The notes: generated from the letters alone by a model not told the origin. A stretch of 64,000 bases of DNA from AC-69 sp963751665 (GCA_963751665.1 CAVVVF010000001.1:558001-622000), one strand, 5' to 3'. Positions 8,327-17,181 are shown, counted from the stretch's first letter. A program made the numbers and translations.

Positions 8327-8966
8327 CTACCGCCTGCGGACCGCAGGTAACGCCACGGCGGTCGCCAGCGCCACGGCGACCAGGATGAGCCCGACCAGAC
8401 CCCAGAGCAGCGTTCGGGGGGCGATGAGCGGCTGAACCCCGGAGGCCGAGCGATAGGCGTCGACGGCCGACGTGGACCATGCGACGAGCGAGGCCACCAG
8501 GAACAGGGAGAACAGCAACGCGGTCGAGCCCAGGCCCCCCCGCCCCAGCCTGGACACCACGAGGAGGAGCATGGTCCCGAAGGGGACCAGGAACGCCACC
8601 ATCCGCGCGATGCCGTCCAGTGGGCGGCCGCACTTCCATTGCCCCAGCCCCGGGAAGAGGAGCGACCACAGGGCGGCCGTCCGGGGATCGATCTCGGGCG
8701 CCCGCTCGGGTTCCTGGAACAGCCGGGCGAACGGCGTGCCGCAGGCCAGGCAGAGGTTCACCGCGATGGGGTTCGGATTGCCGCACACGGGACAGGGCCA
8801 GGCCGGCTCGCCGCTCGGTGCGGACCGACGGGGCTACGGCCTCGGCTCCGCGAGGGAGCTTGGAGAGTTTTCACAACGACGCGTAGCACTGGCCGCACCA
8901 GTCCACGTCGGCCGAGGCCAGGGCACCGCACCTGGGACACCGGCGCTCCACGCTCATCGCGCTCAT
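8327..8966 (-). CDS. Double zinc-ribbon membrane protein, frame-disrupted linker
   Basis: The first zinc ribbon (RCPRCGALASADVDWCGQCYASL, read from an ATG at 8966 or 8957) stops at 8871. A second ribbon, CPVCGNPNPIAVNLCLACG, follows in another frame and leads into a domain with SLLFPGLGQWKCGR, then about three hydrophobic segments ending near 8327. The two halves fit the layout of one protein: ribbon, variable linker, ribbon, membrane domain. The Pro/Ser-rich linker between 8800 and 8880 contains a frame break and a stop. Alternatively they are two genes, with the second starting at GTG 8788. Function unknown. Confidence 0.6.
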
Positions 8967-9016
8967 CACACGACCTACTTCGGCGCGGATCCCCACCCGG
9001 TGAAGCCCGGCGTGCC

Positions 9017-10150
9017 TCAGGCCACGGCGTCCCGGAGCCACCGGCCGAGCTGGGCCGCGGCCCGGGGCCACGTGTAGAACCGCTCGACCCGCTCCCGGCC
9101 TGCCTTGCCCATGCGTTCGGCGAGGGCTGGGTCCTCGAGCAACCTCGACACGGCGTCCGCGACCTGCTCCACGTTCCGCCCGTCCACCAGGACCCCGGTC
9201 TCGCCGTCGACCACCGACTCGCGCGCCCCCCCGGAGTCACCGACGACCACCGGACGGCCGCACGCCGCGGCCTCGATGAACACGTTGCCCCATCCCTCCA
9301 CCTCAAGGCCCCCGAGGCGAGTGCGGCACGGCATGGCGAACACGTGCCCCGCGGCGTAGTAGGTCGGCAGCTCCTCTTCGGAGACCTGTCCGGCGAAGAC
9401 GACGGACCCGGACGGGGCGCCGGCGGCCAGCCGTTCCAGGGCCGAGCGATACGGGCCGTCCCCCACGATCAGGAGCGCGGCGTCCGGCACACGCCTTCGG
9501 ACGATGGTCATGGCCCGGATCAGCACGTCCTGGCCCTTCCGCGCCACCAGCCGGCTCACGCACGCGACCACCGGCCGGCCAGCCAGGCCGTGGCGATCGA
9601 GGACATGGTCGGTGGGGAGGCCGGGACGGAACGCCTCGACGTCCGCCCCCGGATACATCACGGATACCGGGACGTCCTCGGGCACCGCGGTCCGCACGAC
9701 GCGCGCGATGAACGCGCTGCACATCACGGGGACATGCGCGGCGCGCGACGTCATGTACACGAGCGAGGCGTGGGCTCCGGGCAGGAGCGAGAGCCAGTAG
9801 TCGAATCCATGCGCCGCCACCAGGTACGGGATGCCCCGCCCGGCGAGTCCCGGCCCCATGGCGGCAAGGGGCATGGCGTCCCCGAACAGCACCACCTCCG
9901 CACCGGATCCACCGATGAGCCCGTCCGTCAGCCGTCGTGTCGTCGGCGTGGGCCACAGGAAGCGCCGAGGCGCTCGAAAGATGCGGTAGGGCTCGCCGCC
10001 GTCGAACGCCTCGCTCCCGTCCCAGAGGGGCGCGAGGACGGTGATCCGGTCCGGAGGGAGCTCACGGACCAACGCGTGGAGCGTCCGCTGGATCCCGCCC
10101 ACGCGCGGCGGGAAGTCGTTCGTGACCAGCAGCGTCCGCGGGATCTCCAC
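9017..10150 (-). CDS. pimB: GT4 glycosyltransferase, PimB'-like (phosphatidylinositol mannoside mannosyltransferase type)
   Basis: A 377-residue GT-B enzyme. The N-terminal acceptor loop DFPPRVGGIQRTLHAL is the PimA/PimB' signature; HGFDYW follows, then the hinge and donor-binding CVSRLVARKGQDVLI. The EX7E motif is EGWGNVFIE, followed by AACGRPVVVGDSGG. In mycobacteria PimB' adds the second mannose of PIM2 at the cytoplasmic membrane face. Here the exact acceptor is inferred from family and from synteny with the ArsA/SRPBCC/exonuclease genes. It starts with GTG at 10150, back-to-back with the YgfZ gene. Confidence 0.85.
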   Translation of the reverse strand: MEIPRTLLVTNDFPPRVGGIQRTLHALVRELPPDRITVLAPLWDGSEAFDGGEPYRIFRAPRRFLWPTPTTRRLTDGLIGGSGAEVVLFGDAMPLAAMGPGLAGRGIPYLVAAHGFDYWLSLLPGAHASLVYMTSRAAHVPVMCSAFIARVVRTAVPEDVPVSVMYPGADVEAFRPGLPTDHVLDRHGLAGRPVVACVSRLVARKGQDVLIRAMTIVRRRVPDAALLIVGDGPYRSALERLAAGAPSGSVVFAGQVSEEELPTYYAAGHVFAMPCRTRLGGLEVEGWGNVFIEAAACGRPVVVGDSGGARESVVDGETGVLVDGRNVEQVADAVSRLLEDPALAERMGKAGRERVERFYTWPRAAAQLGRWLRDAVA

Positions 10151-10157
10151 GGCCGCC

Positions 10158-10163
10158 TATCCT
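10158..10163 (+). promoter_or_regulatory. Putative -10 hexamer before the YgfZ-like gene
   Basis: TATCCT stands 9 nt before the GTG at 10173 in the short divergent gap with the PimB'-like gene. This spacing supports a leaderless or near-leaderless message. Confidence 0.4.
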
Positions 10164-10172
10164 CTCAGAAGG

Positions 10173-10958
10173 GTGGATGCGCACATGCTGGAGGAACAGG
10201 TCGATGCCCTCGACGAAGGCCGGGCGTTCGTGGACGGCGCTCGGCTCCGCGCGGTCGAGGTGACCGGAAGCGACGCCGGCCGCTGGCTGAACGACCTCGT
10301 GACCGCGGGCGTCGAGGTGTTGCCTCCGGGCGGCGCGACCCGATCGCTCCTCCTCACCCCCACCGGCCGGGTGCGAGCCGACTTCCACGTCCTCCGCACC
10401 GATGGGGGGTTCCTCCTCTTCCAGGAGTCGGACCAACCTGCCGCGATCGACGACCTCCTCGGGCCGTACGTGCTGTCGTCCGATGTGGCCTTGCGACGCC
10501 TCGCCGCCGGAACTCGTGTGGTCCTGATGCCCTCGGATCGAGGATGGGCGGTCGCTCGGGAACCGTCGGACGGCGCCGTGGAGGCGAGCGCCGAGGCGGG
10601 AGAGGTATGGCGGATCCGGCATGGGGTCCCGCGGTTCCCGACCGATCTCGAAGAAGAGTCGCTCCCCGCCGAAGCCGGACTGGAGTTCCTCATCGACTTC
10701 ACCAAAGGATGCTTCCTGGGCCAGGAGGCCGTGGCCAAGGTCCGCAACCTCGGCCACCCACCGCGGGCGGTCCTGGCACTCCGGGCAGCGGTTCCCGTCC
10801 GGCGGGGTGAGCGGGTCGTCGCGGATGGCCGAGAGGTGGGCGCGGTCACGAGCGCGGCCCCGACGCGCGAGGGGTTCTCCCTGCTCGCGCGGGTCAAGTG
10901 GGAGGCGAGGTCGCTCCCCTTGGCCACGGCCTCGGGTGGCGCGCTCACGCCCGTGTGA
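10173..10958 (+). CDS. ygfZ: YgfZ/GcvT-domain folate-binding Fe-S maintenance protein
   Basis: Folate-binding paralogue of GcvT that supports assembly or repair of certain Fe-S enzymes. The family signature K-G-C-F-L-G-Q-E is present (FTKGCFLGQEAVAKVRNLGH), with the critical Cys. The N-terminal part (VEVTGSDAGRWLNDLVTAGV, RSLLLTPTGRVRADFHVL) matches the folate domain. The length of about 260 residues fits short actinobacterial members. The start is GTG 10173 (leaderless spacing to TATCCT) or ATG 10185 (AGAAGG about 12 nt upstream). It is divergent from the PimB'-like gene and upstream of whiB. Its presence fits the Suf and folate genes elsewhere in the window. Confidence 0.85.
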   Translation: MDAHMLEEQVDALDEGRAFVDGARLRAVEVTGSDAGRWLNDLVTAGVEVLPPGGATRSLLLTPTGRVRADFHVLRTDGGFLLFQESDQPAAIDDLLGPYVLSSDVALRRLAAGTRVVLMPSDRGWAVAREPSDGAVEASAEAGEVWRIRHGVPRFPTDLEEESLPAEAGLEFLIDFTKGCFLGQEAVAKVRNLGHPPRAVLALRAAVPVRRGERVVADGREVGAVTSAAPTREGFSLLARVKWEARSLPLATASGGALTPV

Positions 10959-11105
10959 GGTCGTTCGTGTCCTCCCGTTACTACGGTGGTCGGGACTTTT
11001 CAAGACTTCATTTGGGCTTGCCCGGCGGACCAGAATGGGTTGCATGCCCGAACGTCGCCAGGCCGCTGATCAGACTCGATGGAGTGCTCGGGGGGGGATC
11101 GACTG

Positions 11106-11384
11106 GTGAGCAAGGAGCGCGTGAGCGGCATCGACCTCAAGACACTTCCTCGAAACCCTTCACCTCCAGACATGTGGCAGGACAAGGCGGCTTGCCACGG
11201 CCTCGACCCCGACGTCTTCTTCCCCACCTCCGAGGAGGAGGCGGGGCCGGCCCTCGCCTACTGCTCGGCCTGCGCGATCCGCGAGATGTGCCTGGCCTGG
11301 GCGCTCAAGAACGGCGAACGCTACGGGGTGTGGGGCGGCCTGACGGAGCAGCAGCGCCGCCGCCTGGTCCGGTTCGTGGCCTGA
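11106..11384 (+). CDS. WhiB-family Fe-S transcriptional regulator
   Basis: A 92-residue protein with the four WhiB cysteines: DKAACHG, then after a 22-residue gap YCSACAIREMC. The G-V-W-G-G turn (YGVWGGLTEQQRRRLVR) and a basic C-terminus for DNA and sigma-factor contact follow. It binds a [4Fe-4S] cluster and works with the primary sigma factor, a family confined to actinobacteria and their phages. The GTG at 11106 follows a G-rich Shine-Dalgarno (GGGGGGG at 11089-11096). The 147-bp gap before it is locally AT-richer and probably holds its promoter. Subclass not assigned. Confidence 0.93.
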   Translation: MSKERVSGIDLKTLPRNPSPPDMWQDKAACHGLDPDVFFPTSEEEAGPALAYCSACAIREMCLAWALKNGERYGVWGGLTEQQRRRLVRFVA

Positions 11385-11434
11385 GCTTCCCGGCTGGTCA
11401 CCCGGGGGCCGGGCCGCCCATACTTGGCTGGCCC

Positions 11435-12478
11435 ATGAGCGACGTCACGGTCCAGGCGGCGGCGCCGCTTCGCATCAGCTTCGTAGGGGGTGGGACCGAC
11501 TTCCCCCACTGGTACGAGCTGCACGGGGGTGCCGTCCTCTCCGCGACGATCGACCATCACGCGGAGGCCACGCTTCGGCCCCGGGACGACGATCGCATCC
11601 GGATCCGCTCGCTCGACCTCCATCAGATCGTCCAGTACCGGCTCCACGAATCGCCCGAGTACGACGGCGTGATGGACCTTCCGAAGGCGGCCATCGACCG
11701 GGTGGGCGTCCACCGGGGGGTCGACGTCGAGGTTCGGTGCGACGCACCGCCCGGAAGTGGCCTGGGCGGCTCCTCGGCGGTGGTGACGGCGGTGGTCGGT
11801 GCGCTCGCCGCCTTCGGCGGCCGTTCGCTTACGGCGGACGAGTTGGCCCGAACGAGCCATGCGATCGAACGCGAGGACCTGGGCATCCCCGGAGGCTGGC
11901 AGGACCAGTACACGGCGGCGTACGGGGGCTTCAACCTCCTCGAGTTCTCCGCCGAAGGGGTCGACGTCACCCCGGTCCGGGCAACGCCCCAGACCCTCGG
12001 GCGACTCCGGGCGAACCTCCTGCTCTGCTATACGGGACAGGTGCGCGCGAACCTCGGACTCATCGACACGCAGATCCGGCTGTTCCGGGAGGGGCGCGAG
12101 GAGACGATCCAGGGGATGAAGCAACTGCAGGCCATGGCCTACGAGATGCGGGACACCGTCGAGTCGGGCGACATGGACGGCCTCGGCGAGATGCTGCACG
12201 AGGCCTACGAGAGCAAGAAGCGCATGAACCCGCACATCGCCAAGGGCACGAGGATCGAGCGGCTTTTCGACGCGGCCAGGGACGCAGGCGCCACCGGGGG
12301 GAAGATCTGCGGGGCGGGAGGCGGCGGGTACCTGCTGCTGTACTGCAGGGAGGAGCGGCAGCCGGCCGTTCGGGCCGCGCTCGAGAAGCTCGGAGGCAAG
12401 CTCGCCTCCTTCGAGTTCACGCCGACGGGGGTCGAGGCCCGGGCCGGGGATGCTGTCTGGAGACCAGCGCGCTCATGA
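11435..12478 (+). CDS. hddA: GHMP kinase, D-glycero-alpha-D-manno-heptose-7-phosphate kinase-like
   Basis: A 347-residue GHMP-family sugar kinase. APLRISFVGGGTDFP at residues 9-23 is the HddA-type opening, PPGSGLGGSSAVVTA is the ATP-binding GHMP loop, and KICGAGGGGYLLLYC the C-terminal glycine motif. HddA phosphorylates C1 of heptose 7-phosphate in the GDP-heptose route. Downstream gmhB and gmhA homologues, overlapping by ATGA and GTGA, make the heptose assignment much stronger than for a lone GHMP kinase; a fucose or other sugar-1-kinase is the alternative. A weak TACTTG lies 8 nt before the ATG. Confidence 0.83.
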   Translation: MSDVTVQAAAPLRISFVGGGTDFPHWYELHGGAVLSATIDHHAEATLRPRDDDRIRIRSLDLHQIVQYRLHESPEYDGVMDLPKAAIDRVGVHRGVDVEVRCDAPPGSGLGGSSAVVTAVVGALAAFGGRSLTADELARTSHAIEREDLGIPGGWQDQYTAAYGGFNLLEFSAEGVDVTPVRATPQTLGRLRANLLLCYTGQVRANLGLIDTQIRLFREGREETIQGMKQLQAMAYEMRDTVESGDMDGLGEMLHEAYESKKRMNPHIAKGTRIERLFDAARDAGATGGKICGAGGGGYLLLYCREERQPAVRAALEKLGGKLASFEFTPTGVEARAGDAVWRPARS

Positions 12479-13035
12479 CGGGGCGATTCGTGCTGCTCGA
12501 CCGCGACGGGACGATCAACGAGGAGGTCGACCACCTCGCCCATCCCGACCAGGTGGCCCTCATCCCCGGCGCGCCGGCGGCGCTGCGGGATCTGCGCTCG
12601 GCCGGCTTGGGGCTCGCCGTCCTGACCAACCAGGCGAACGTGGGTCGCGGGCTCCTCTCGCCCGAGCGCCTGGAGGAGATCCATGCACGCCTGGTCGAGC
12701 TCCTGGAAGAGGAAGGCGTGCGGATCGACGGCCTGTACGTGTGCCCGCACGCGCCGGAAGACGGGTGCGATTGCCGGAAGCCCCGCGCCGGCCTGGCCCT
12801 GCGCGCGGCGGCCGACCACGGGTTCCGGCCGGCCGAGGCCTTCGTCGTCGGGGACCACGCCGCCGACATGGGACTGGGACGGGCCATCGGCGCCACCACG
12901 ATCCTGGTCCGCACGGGACACGGGGAGGACGAGCTCGCGGCCGGCGCGGACGCCCAGGCCGACCACGTCGTGGCCGACCTCTCCGAGGCGGCCGGCGTGA
13001 TCCTCGACATCGTGCTGTCGGAGGCCAGGCGGTGA
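12475..13035 (+). CDS. gmhB: D-glycero-D-manno-heptose-1,7-bisphosphate 7-phosphatase
   Basis: HAD-superfamily phosphatase of 186 residues. Motif I is LLDRDGTINEE (nucleophile Asp in D-R-D-G-T), motif II is in VLTNQANVGRG, and the zinc-binding C-x-H-x(n)-C-x-C loop is CPHAPEDGCDCRKP, diagnostic for GmhB. Motif IV is VVGDHAADMGLG. It removes the C7 phosphate of heptose bisphosphate. The ATG overlaps the hddA stop (ATGA), and its own stop overlaps the next start (GTGA), so the three genes are translationally coupled. Confidence 0.9.
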   Translation: MTGRFVLLDRDGTINEEVDHLAHPDQVALIPGAPAALRDLRSAGLGLAVLTNQANVGRGLLSPERLEEIHARLVELLEEEGVRIDGLYVCPHAPEDGCDCRKPRAGLALRAAADHGFRPAEAFVVGDHAADMGLGRAIGATTILVRTGHGEDELAAGADAQADHVVADLSEAAGVILDIVLSEARR

Positions 13036-13619
13036 GCGTGGCCGACCGCATCGCGGCGTACCTGCGCGGGACCCTGGACACCGTGTCGGCGACCGCAGAG
13101 AGCTGCTCGGAGGAGATCGCCCGGGCCGCCGCCGCGGTCGCCGAGAGCGTCCGGGGCGGCGGCAAGGTCCTGATCTGCGGGAACGGCGGGAGCGCCGCCG
13201 ACAGCCAGCACCTCGCAGCGGAGCTGGTCAGCACCCTCACCCTGGACCGCCGCCGGCCGGCCATCCCGGCCGTGGCGCTCACCACGGACACGTCGATCCT
13301 CACCGCGGTCTCGAACGACTTCGGCTTCGAGGGCGTCTTCGCCCGCCAGGTGGAGGCCCTGGGGGCCGCTGGAGACGTGCTGATCGGCATCTCGACGAGC
13401 GGCAACTCGGCCGACGTCGTCCTGGCGATGGAGCAGGCGACCCGCCAGGGGATGCGGACCGTCGCGCTTACCGGCGAGTCGGGCGGCAAGCTCGCGCCCC
13501 TCGCCGAGGTGGCCATCCTGGTTCCCAGCTCGGAGACCTCTCACGTCCAGGAGGCCCACCTGGCCGTGGAACAGCTCATCGCGTTCCTGGTCGAGGACGA
13601 GCTCTACCCGCGAGGCTAG
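13032..13619 (+). CDS. gmhA: Sedoheptulose-7-phosphate isomerase (phosphoheptose isomerase)
   Basis: SIS-domain isomerase of 195 residues converting sedoheptulose 7-phosphate to heptose 7-phosphate. The GmhA signature CGNGGSAADSQHLAAEL is present, with the phosphate-binding GISTSGNSADVV and the C-terminal ETSHVQEAHLAVEQ helix bearing the catalytic Glu/His region. It is the last gene of the coupled hddA-gmhB-gmhA unit. The order of action is GmhA, HddA, GmhB; the guanylyltransferase HddC that would complete GDP-heptose is not in this window. GTG at 13038 is an alternative start. Confidence 0.92.
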   Translation: MSVADRIAAYLRGTLDTVSATAESCSEEIARAAAAVAESVRGGGKVLICGNGGSAADSQHLAAELVSTLTLDRRRPAIPAVALTTDTSILTAVSNDFGFEGVFARQVEALGAAGDVLIGISTSGNSADVVLAMEQATRQGMRTVALTGESGGKLAPLAEVAILVPSSETSHVQEAHLAVEQLIAFLVEDELYPRG

Positions 13620-13659
13620 CGCCCCGAGAGTCCGCTCCCCGCTCACCTTCCGATCGGGC

Positions 13660-13688
13660 TTGACCATCGAACGCGTGTTCGATATGGT
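13660..13688 (+). promoter_or_regulatory. Sigma70-type promoter before the exonuclease gene
   Basis: TTGACC (13660-13665) and TATGGT (13683-13688) are separated by 17 nt. The predicted transcription start is about 13695, giving a short leader that includes GGCGGAGG 8 nt before the GTG at 13722. This is the clearest two-box promoter in the window. Confidence 0.6.
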
Positions 13689-13721
13689 CGGACACCCGCG
13701 GCCCCGGCGGAGGCCGATGCA

Positions 13722-15353
13722 GTGCGGGCCCAACCGGTCCAGACCACCTTGAAGGAAGGGATCCCCCTGTCCGATGTGACGTTCTGCATCGTCGACCTCG
13801 AGACCACCGGAGGCTCCCCCGCCGACTCGCGGATCACGGAGATCGGTGCGGTGAAGTACCGGGGTGGTGAGCGGATCGGCGTCTTCGCCACCCTCGTCGA
13901 TCCCGGCACCCCCATCCCCGGGTTCATCACCCACCTCACCGGCATCGACGACGGAACGGTCCGCGGCGCGCCGCCCCTGGAATGGGCGCTCCCGGGCTTC
14001 GTCGAGTTCGCCGAGGGGTGCGTGTTCGTCGCGCACAACGCCCGGTTCGACTTCACGTTCCTGAACGCGAGCCTGGCGCGCCTCGACTACGACCCGCTTC
14101 CACCGCCACCGGTGTGCACCGCACGGCTGGCCCGCCGCGTGGTCTGGCCGGACGTGCCGAACGTTCGGCTGAACACGCTTGCCCAGTACTTCCGGACGGG
14201 AGCGAGACCCACGCACCGGGCCCTCCCCGACGCGGAGGCCTGCGCCGAGGTCTTCCACGGCCTCCTCGACCTCGGCGGCCGGCTGGGGATCCTGACCCTC
14301 GGCGACCTCCACGAGGCCGTGACGGCACGCGGACGCCCGAACTTCGGGAAGATCCGGCTGGCCGATCACCTGCCCCGGGGGCCCGGCGTCTACCTGTTCA
14401 AGGGCCGCGACGGGCGGGTGCTCTACGTCGGCAAGTCCAAGGACATCCGGGGCCGGGTCAAGAGCTACTTCTACGGCGACTCGCGCAAGCAGGTCCAGGA
14501 TCTCCTCACGGAGACCGCTGCGGTGGAAGGGATCCAGTGCGGCTCCGAGCTCGAGGCGCTCGTGTCTTGAAGCCCGCCTGATCCGGGAGCACCGGCCCAA
14601 GCACAACCGGCGGGGAAAGTGGTGGCGGCGCTATGCGTACCTGAAGGTGGACACGGCCGAGGCGTTCCCCCGGATCAAGGTGGTCCGCGAACCGAAGGGC
14701 GAGGGCGCGTTCCTAGGGCCCTTCGGAACCGCCGAGCAGGCCCGGCTGGCCAAGGAGGCTTTGGAGGAGGCCTTCCCCATCCGCCGGTGCACGAAGGCCA
14801 TGCGGGCCTCGACCAGGTTCTCGCCATGCGCCCTCGGCGAGATGGGTCGGTGCGTCGCCCCTGCGACGGCCGCGCCAGCCTCGAGCGCTACGGAGAGCTC
14901 GTCCGGAGCCTCCTCTCCTCCCTTTCGTCTCCGGGCGGGCTCCTCGCAGCGCTCGAGGTGCGCATGGACGACCTCGCCGGGCAGGAGCGGTTCGAGGAGG
15001 CTGCGCTTGCCCGCGATCGGCTCCGCTCGCTGGCCGACGCGCTGGCACGCGCTCGCGTGGACGACTGGCTCCTCCGCCCGGGCAGGCTCGAGCTCCGCGA
15101 CGCCGACGCCAACCGGCTCCGTTTGGCTGGTGGCGCGCTCGTCCGGGGCGGCGACGGCCGCCCGATCCCCTGGCCCTGCCCCAGGGAGCGAGCCGACGAG
15201 CTCTCGGCGGTCCGGTCGTGGCTGCTCCACAACCCGGTCCGGGTGGAACGGGCCGATCCTCCGCCGGCGGAGCCGGTGGAAGGCGGCGCCGCCCTCCACC
15301 GGCTCCTGGCCCGACTCCGCTCGGCCGACCGGCCTCGCGAAGGCGCCCACTAG
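13722..15353 (+). CDS. DEDDh exonuclease fused to UvrC-like GIY-YIG domain (two compensating frameshifts)
   Basis: The N-terminal DnaQ-like 3'-5' exonuclease has FCIVDLETTGG (ExoI), VAHNARFDFTFL (ExoII) and THRALPDAEA (ExoIII His/Asp). A GIY-YIG nuclease domain follows from about residue 222 (PGVYLFKGRDGRVLYVGKSKDIRGRVKSYF), then a UvrC/Cho-like C-terminal region ending at 15353. An extra T near 14565 (GTGTCTTGA instead of GTGCTTGA) and a lost C in CCCC near 14859 break and restore the frame; both halves are otherwise intact. The same fusion is known in actinobacteria (M. tuberculosis Rv2191). The biochemical role is little studied; DNA repair is inferred. Confidence 0.85.
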
Positions 15354-15356
15354 ACT
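15351..15356 (+). promoter_or_regulatory. Putative -10 hexamer of a leaderless promoter (thiolase gene)
   Basis: TAGACT is followed after 6 nt by the GTG at 15363. It spans the stop codon of the upstream exonuclease gene. No Shine-Dalgarno fits the space. Confidence 0.4.
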
Positions 15357-15362
15357 GTGCCC

Positions 15363-16542
15363 GTGGAGACCGCGGTCATCTTGGAGGGCGCGCGCACGCC
15401 GATCGGCAAGTTCCTCGGCGCGTTCTCGGAGGTCCCGGCCGTCGAGCTCGGGACGCTCGCGGCAAAGGAAGCGATGCGCCGGGCCGGGGTCGAGCCCGAG
15501 CAGATCGACCAGACGATCATGGGCCACGCCCGCCAGGCCGGAAACGGGCCGAACACCGGACGCCAGGTCTCGGTCCGGGCCGGCGTGCCGAAGGAGGTCT
15601 CGGCCTACAACGTCAACATCGCCTGCGGATCCGGGATGAAGGCCGTCCAGCTCGCCGCGCAGCAGATCGCGCTCGGCGATGCGGATGTGGTCCTGGCCGG
15701 CGGCATGGAGAACATGACCCGCGTCCCGTACCTGCTCGACCGGATGCGGACCGGCTACCGGGCCGGCGACGCCACCGCGTACGACGCGATGTACCGGGAT
15801 GGCCTCCTGGATCCGCTGTGCGGGCTCATCATGGGCGAGACCGCCGAGAACCTGGTCGACCTGTACGACATCTCGCGGCGGAGAGCAGGACGAGTTCGCC
15901 GTGGAGTCGCAGCAGAAGGCCGAGGCGGCGAAGGATCGCCGGGCCGGCGAGACCTTCCCGGTCGAGGCCCCCGACCCGCATGGCAAGGGCACGATCACGG
16001 TGACCGAGGACGAGCATCCGCGCCCCGATACCACGCTCGAGAAGCTCGCCGCGCTGCCACCGGTGTTCCGTGAGAACGGCAGCGTGACGGCGGGCAACTC
16101 CTCCGGCATCACGGACGGCGCGGCCGCGCTGGTGCTGATGTCCGAGTCGCGAGCCGGGGCCGAGGGGCGTGAGCCGCTCGCACGGATCGCGGGGATGTCC
16201 TGGGCCGGCGTGGACCCGGCCATCATGGGCATCGGCCCGGTCCCGGCGACCAAGAAGGTGCTGGAGAAGACGGGCCTGTCGCTCGCCGACATCGACGTCA
16301 TCGAGATCAACGAGGCCTTCGCGGCACAGGTCATCGCGTGCGAGCGCGACCTCAAGTTCGACCGGGACAAGCTGAACCCGAGAGGCGGTGGCATCTCGCT
16401 GGGGCATCCCATCGGGATGAGCGGGGCGCGCCTCCTCCTCACCCTCGCCCACGAGATGCGGGACCGGGGCCATGCGCTCGGCCTGGCCACGCTGTGCATC
16501 TCGGGCGGGCAGGGCCTGGCCGTCGTCTTGGAGCGAACCTGA
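15363..16542 (+). CDS. Acetyl-CoA acetyltransferase (thiolase), one frameshift
   Basis: Type II thiolase, about 392 residues. The nucleophile Cys88 is in NIACGSGMKA; VTAGNSSGITDGAAAL, the NEAFAAQ motif, GGGISLGHPIGMSG (catalytic His) and LCISGGQG (second catalytic Cys) complete the active site. The frame shifts by one base near 15880 between DLYDIS and EQDEFAVESQQ. Both sides are strongly conserved, so a sequencing indel is likely. It catalyses acetyl-CoA condensation or acetoacetyl-CoA cleavage. No other beta-oxidation gene is adjacent, so chain-length preference is open. Confidence 0.9.
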
Positions 16543-16826
16543 TGGTCCACGCGGTCGTCCTCATCCAGTGCGAGATCGACCAGATCCCCGAGGCCGCCCA
16601 AGCCATCGCCGGCATCGACGGCGTGAGCGAGGTCTACTCCGTGGCCGGGGAGTTCGACCTCGTCGCCGTGGTGCGAGTGATGAACCACGACGACCTGGCC
16701 AAGGTGATCCCCCAGGGCATCGCCAAGGTCGAGGGGGTCGTGCGGACCGAGACCCTCATCGCCTTCCAGGTCTACTCCAAGCACGACCTGGAGCGCCTGT
16801 TCTCGATCGGCTTCGACGAGTCCTAG
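16542..16826 (+). CDS. Stand-alone Lrp/AsnC ligand-binding (RAM) domain protein
   Basis: A 94-residue alpha/beta dimeric-barrel domain: VHAVVLIQCEIDQIPEAAQAIAGIDGVSEVYSVAGEFDLVAVVRV is the typical RAM fold, ending YSKHDLERLFSIGFDES. No DNA-binding helix-turn-helix precedes it, so it is probably an amino-acid-sensing accessory or partner of a full Lrp regulator. Its ATG overlaps the thiolase TGA (TGATG), suggesting cotranscription. Its end overlaps the convergent nitroreductase-like gene by 4 bp. Confidence 0.85.
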   Translation: MVHAVVLIQCEIDQIPEAAQAIAGIDGVSEVYSVAGEFDLVAVVRVMNHDDLAKVIPQGIAKVEGVVRTETLIAFQVYSKHDLERLFSIGFDES

Positions 16827-17179
16827 GGCTCGGGGAGCTCGATGGCGACCGGGAGTGAGGTATTCCGCCACTCCTCCAGGTCGCCCGTGTAGCGCGGCTG
16901 GTACTTCTCCACCAGGAGCCGGCGGGCCAGCGCGTCCTCCTCCTTGTCCTGCACCACGTAGGCCCGGCAGATCATGTCGCGGTCGCCGATCCGAAGGCCC
17001 ACGGTCGGATTGACCCGAATGTTCTTCACCCAGTCGCTGGCGTCGCCGCCGCCGGACAGCATGTAGACCCTGCCGTCGTGGAGGGCGAACCAGATCTCGA
17101 TCGTGTGGGGATGGCCGGACGACCTCCCCGTAGTGGTCACGTAGCAGAAGTCGAGCTCGGAGAGCTCCGCCTCCTCCAC
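16823..17179 (-). CDS. Split-barrel (PNPOx-like) deazaflavin-dependent nitroreductase family protein
   Basis: A 118-residue protein of the FMN/F420-binding split-barrel superfamily. FCYVTTTGRSSGHPHTIEIWFALHDGRVYMLSGG is the opening typical of the DUF385/Ddn-type F420H2-dependent reductases, and VKNIRVNPTVGLRIGD follows. The C-terminus (YQPRYTGDLEEWRNTSLPVAIEL) is intact. Redox partner and substrate are unknown; F420 use is inferred from the family and actinobacterial setting. The GTG at 17179 starts 2 nt after the stop of a tiny membrane protein, so these minus-strand genes probably share a message. Confidence 0.8.
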   Translation of the reverse strand: MEEAELSELDFCYVTTTGRSSGHPHTIEIWFALHDGRVYMLSGGGDASDWVKNIRVNPTVGLRIGDRDMICRAYVVQDKEEDALARRLLVEKYQPRYTGDLEEWRNTSLPVAIELPEP

Positions 17180-17181
17180 GG

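Noticed and set aside
14565..15353. Separate truncated UvrC gene downstream of the exonuclease
   Set aside because: The sequence continues the same protein after a one-base correction and has no start site of its own.
14631..16871. A 746-codon open frame on the minus strand opposite the exonuclease and thiolase genes
   Set aside because: It is an antisense frame kept open by high G+C; the plus strand carries clear enzyme motifs and the minus translation is low-complexity without family features.
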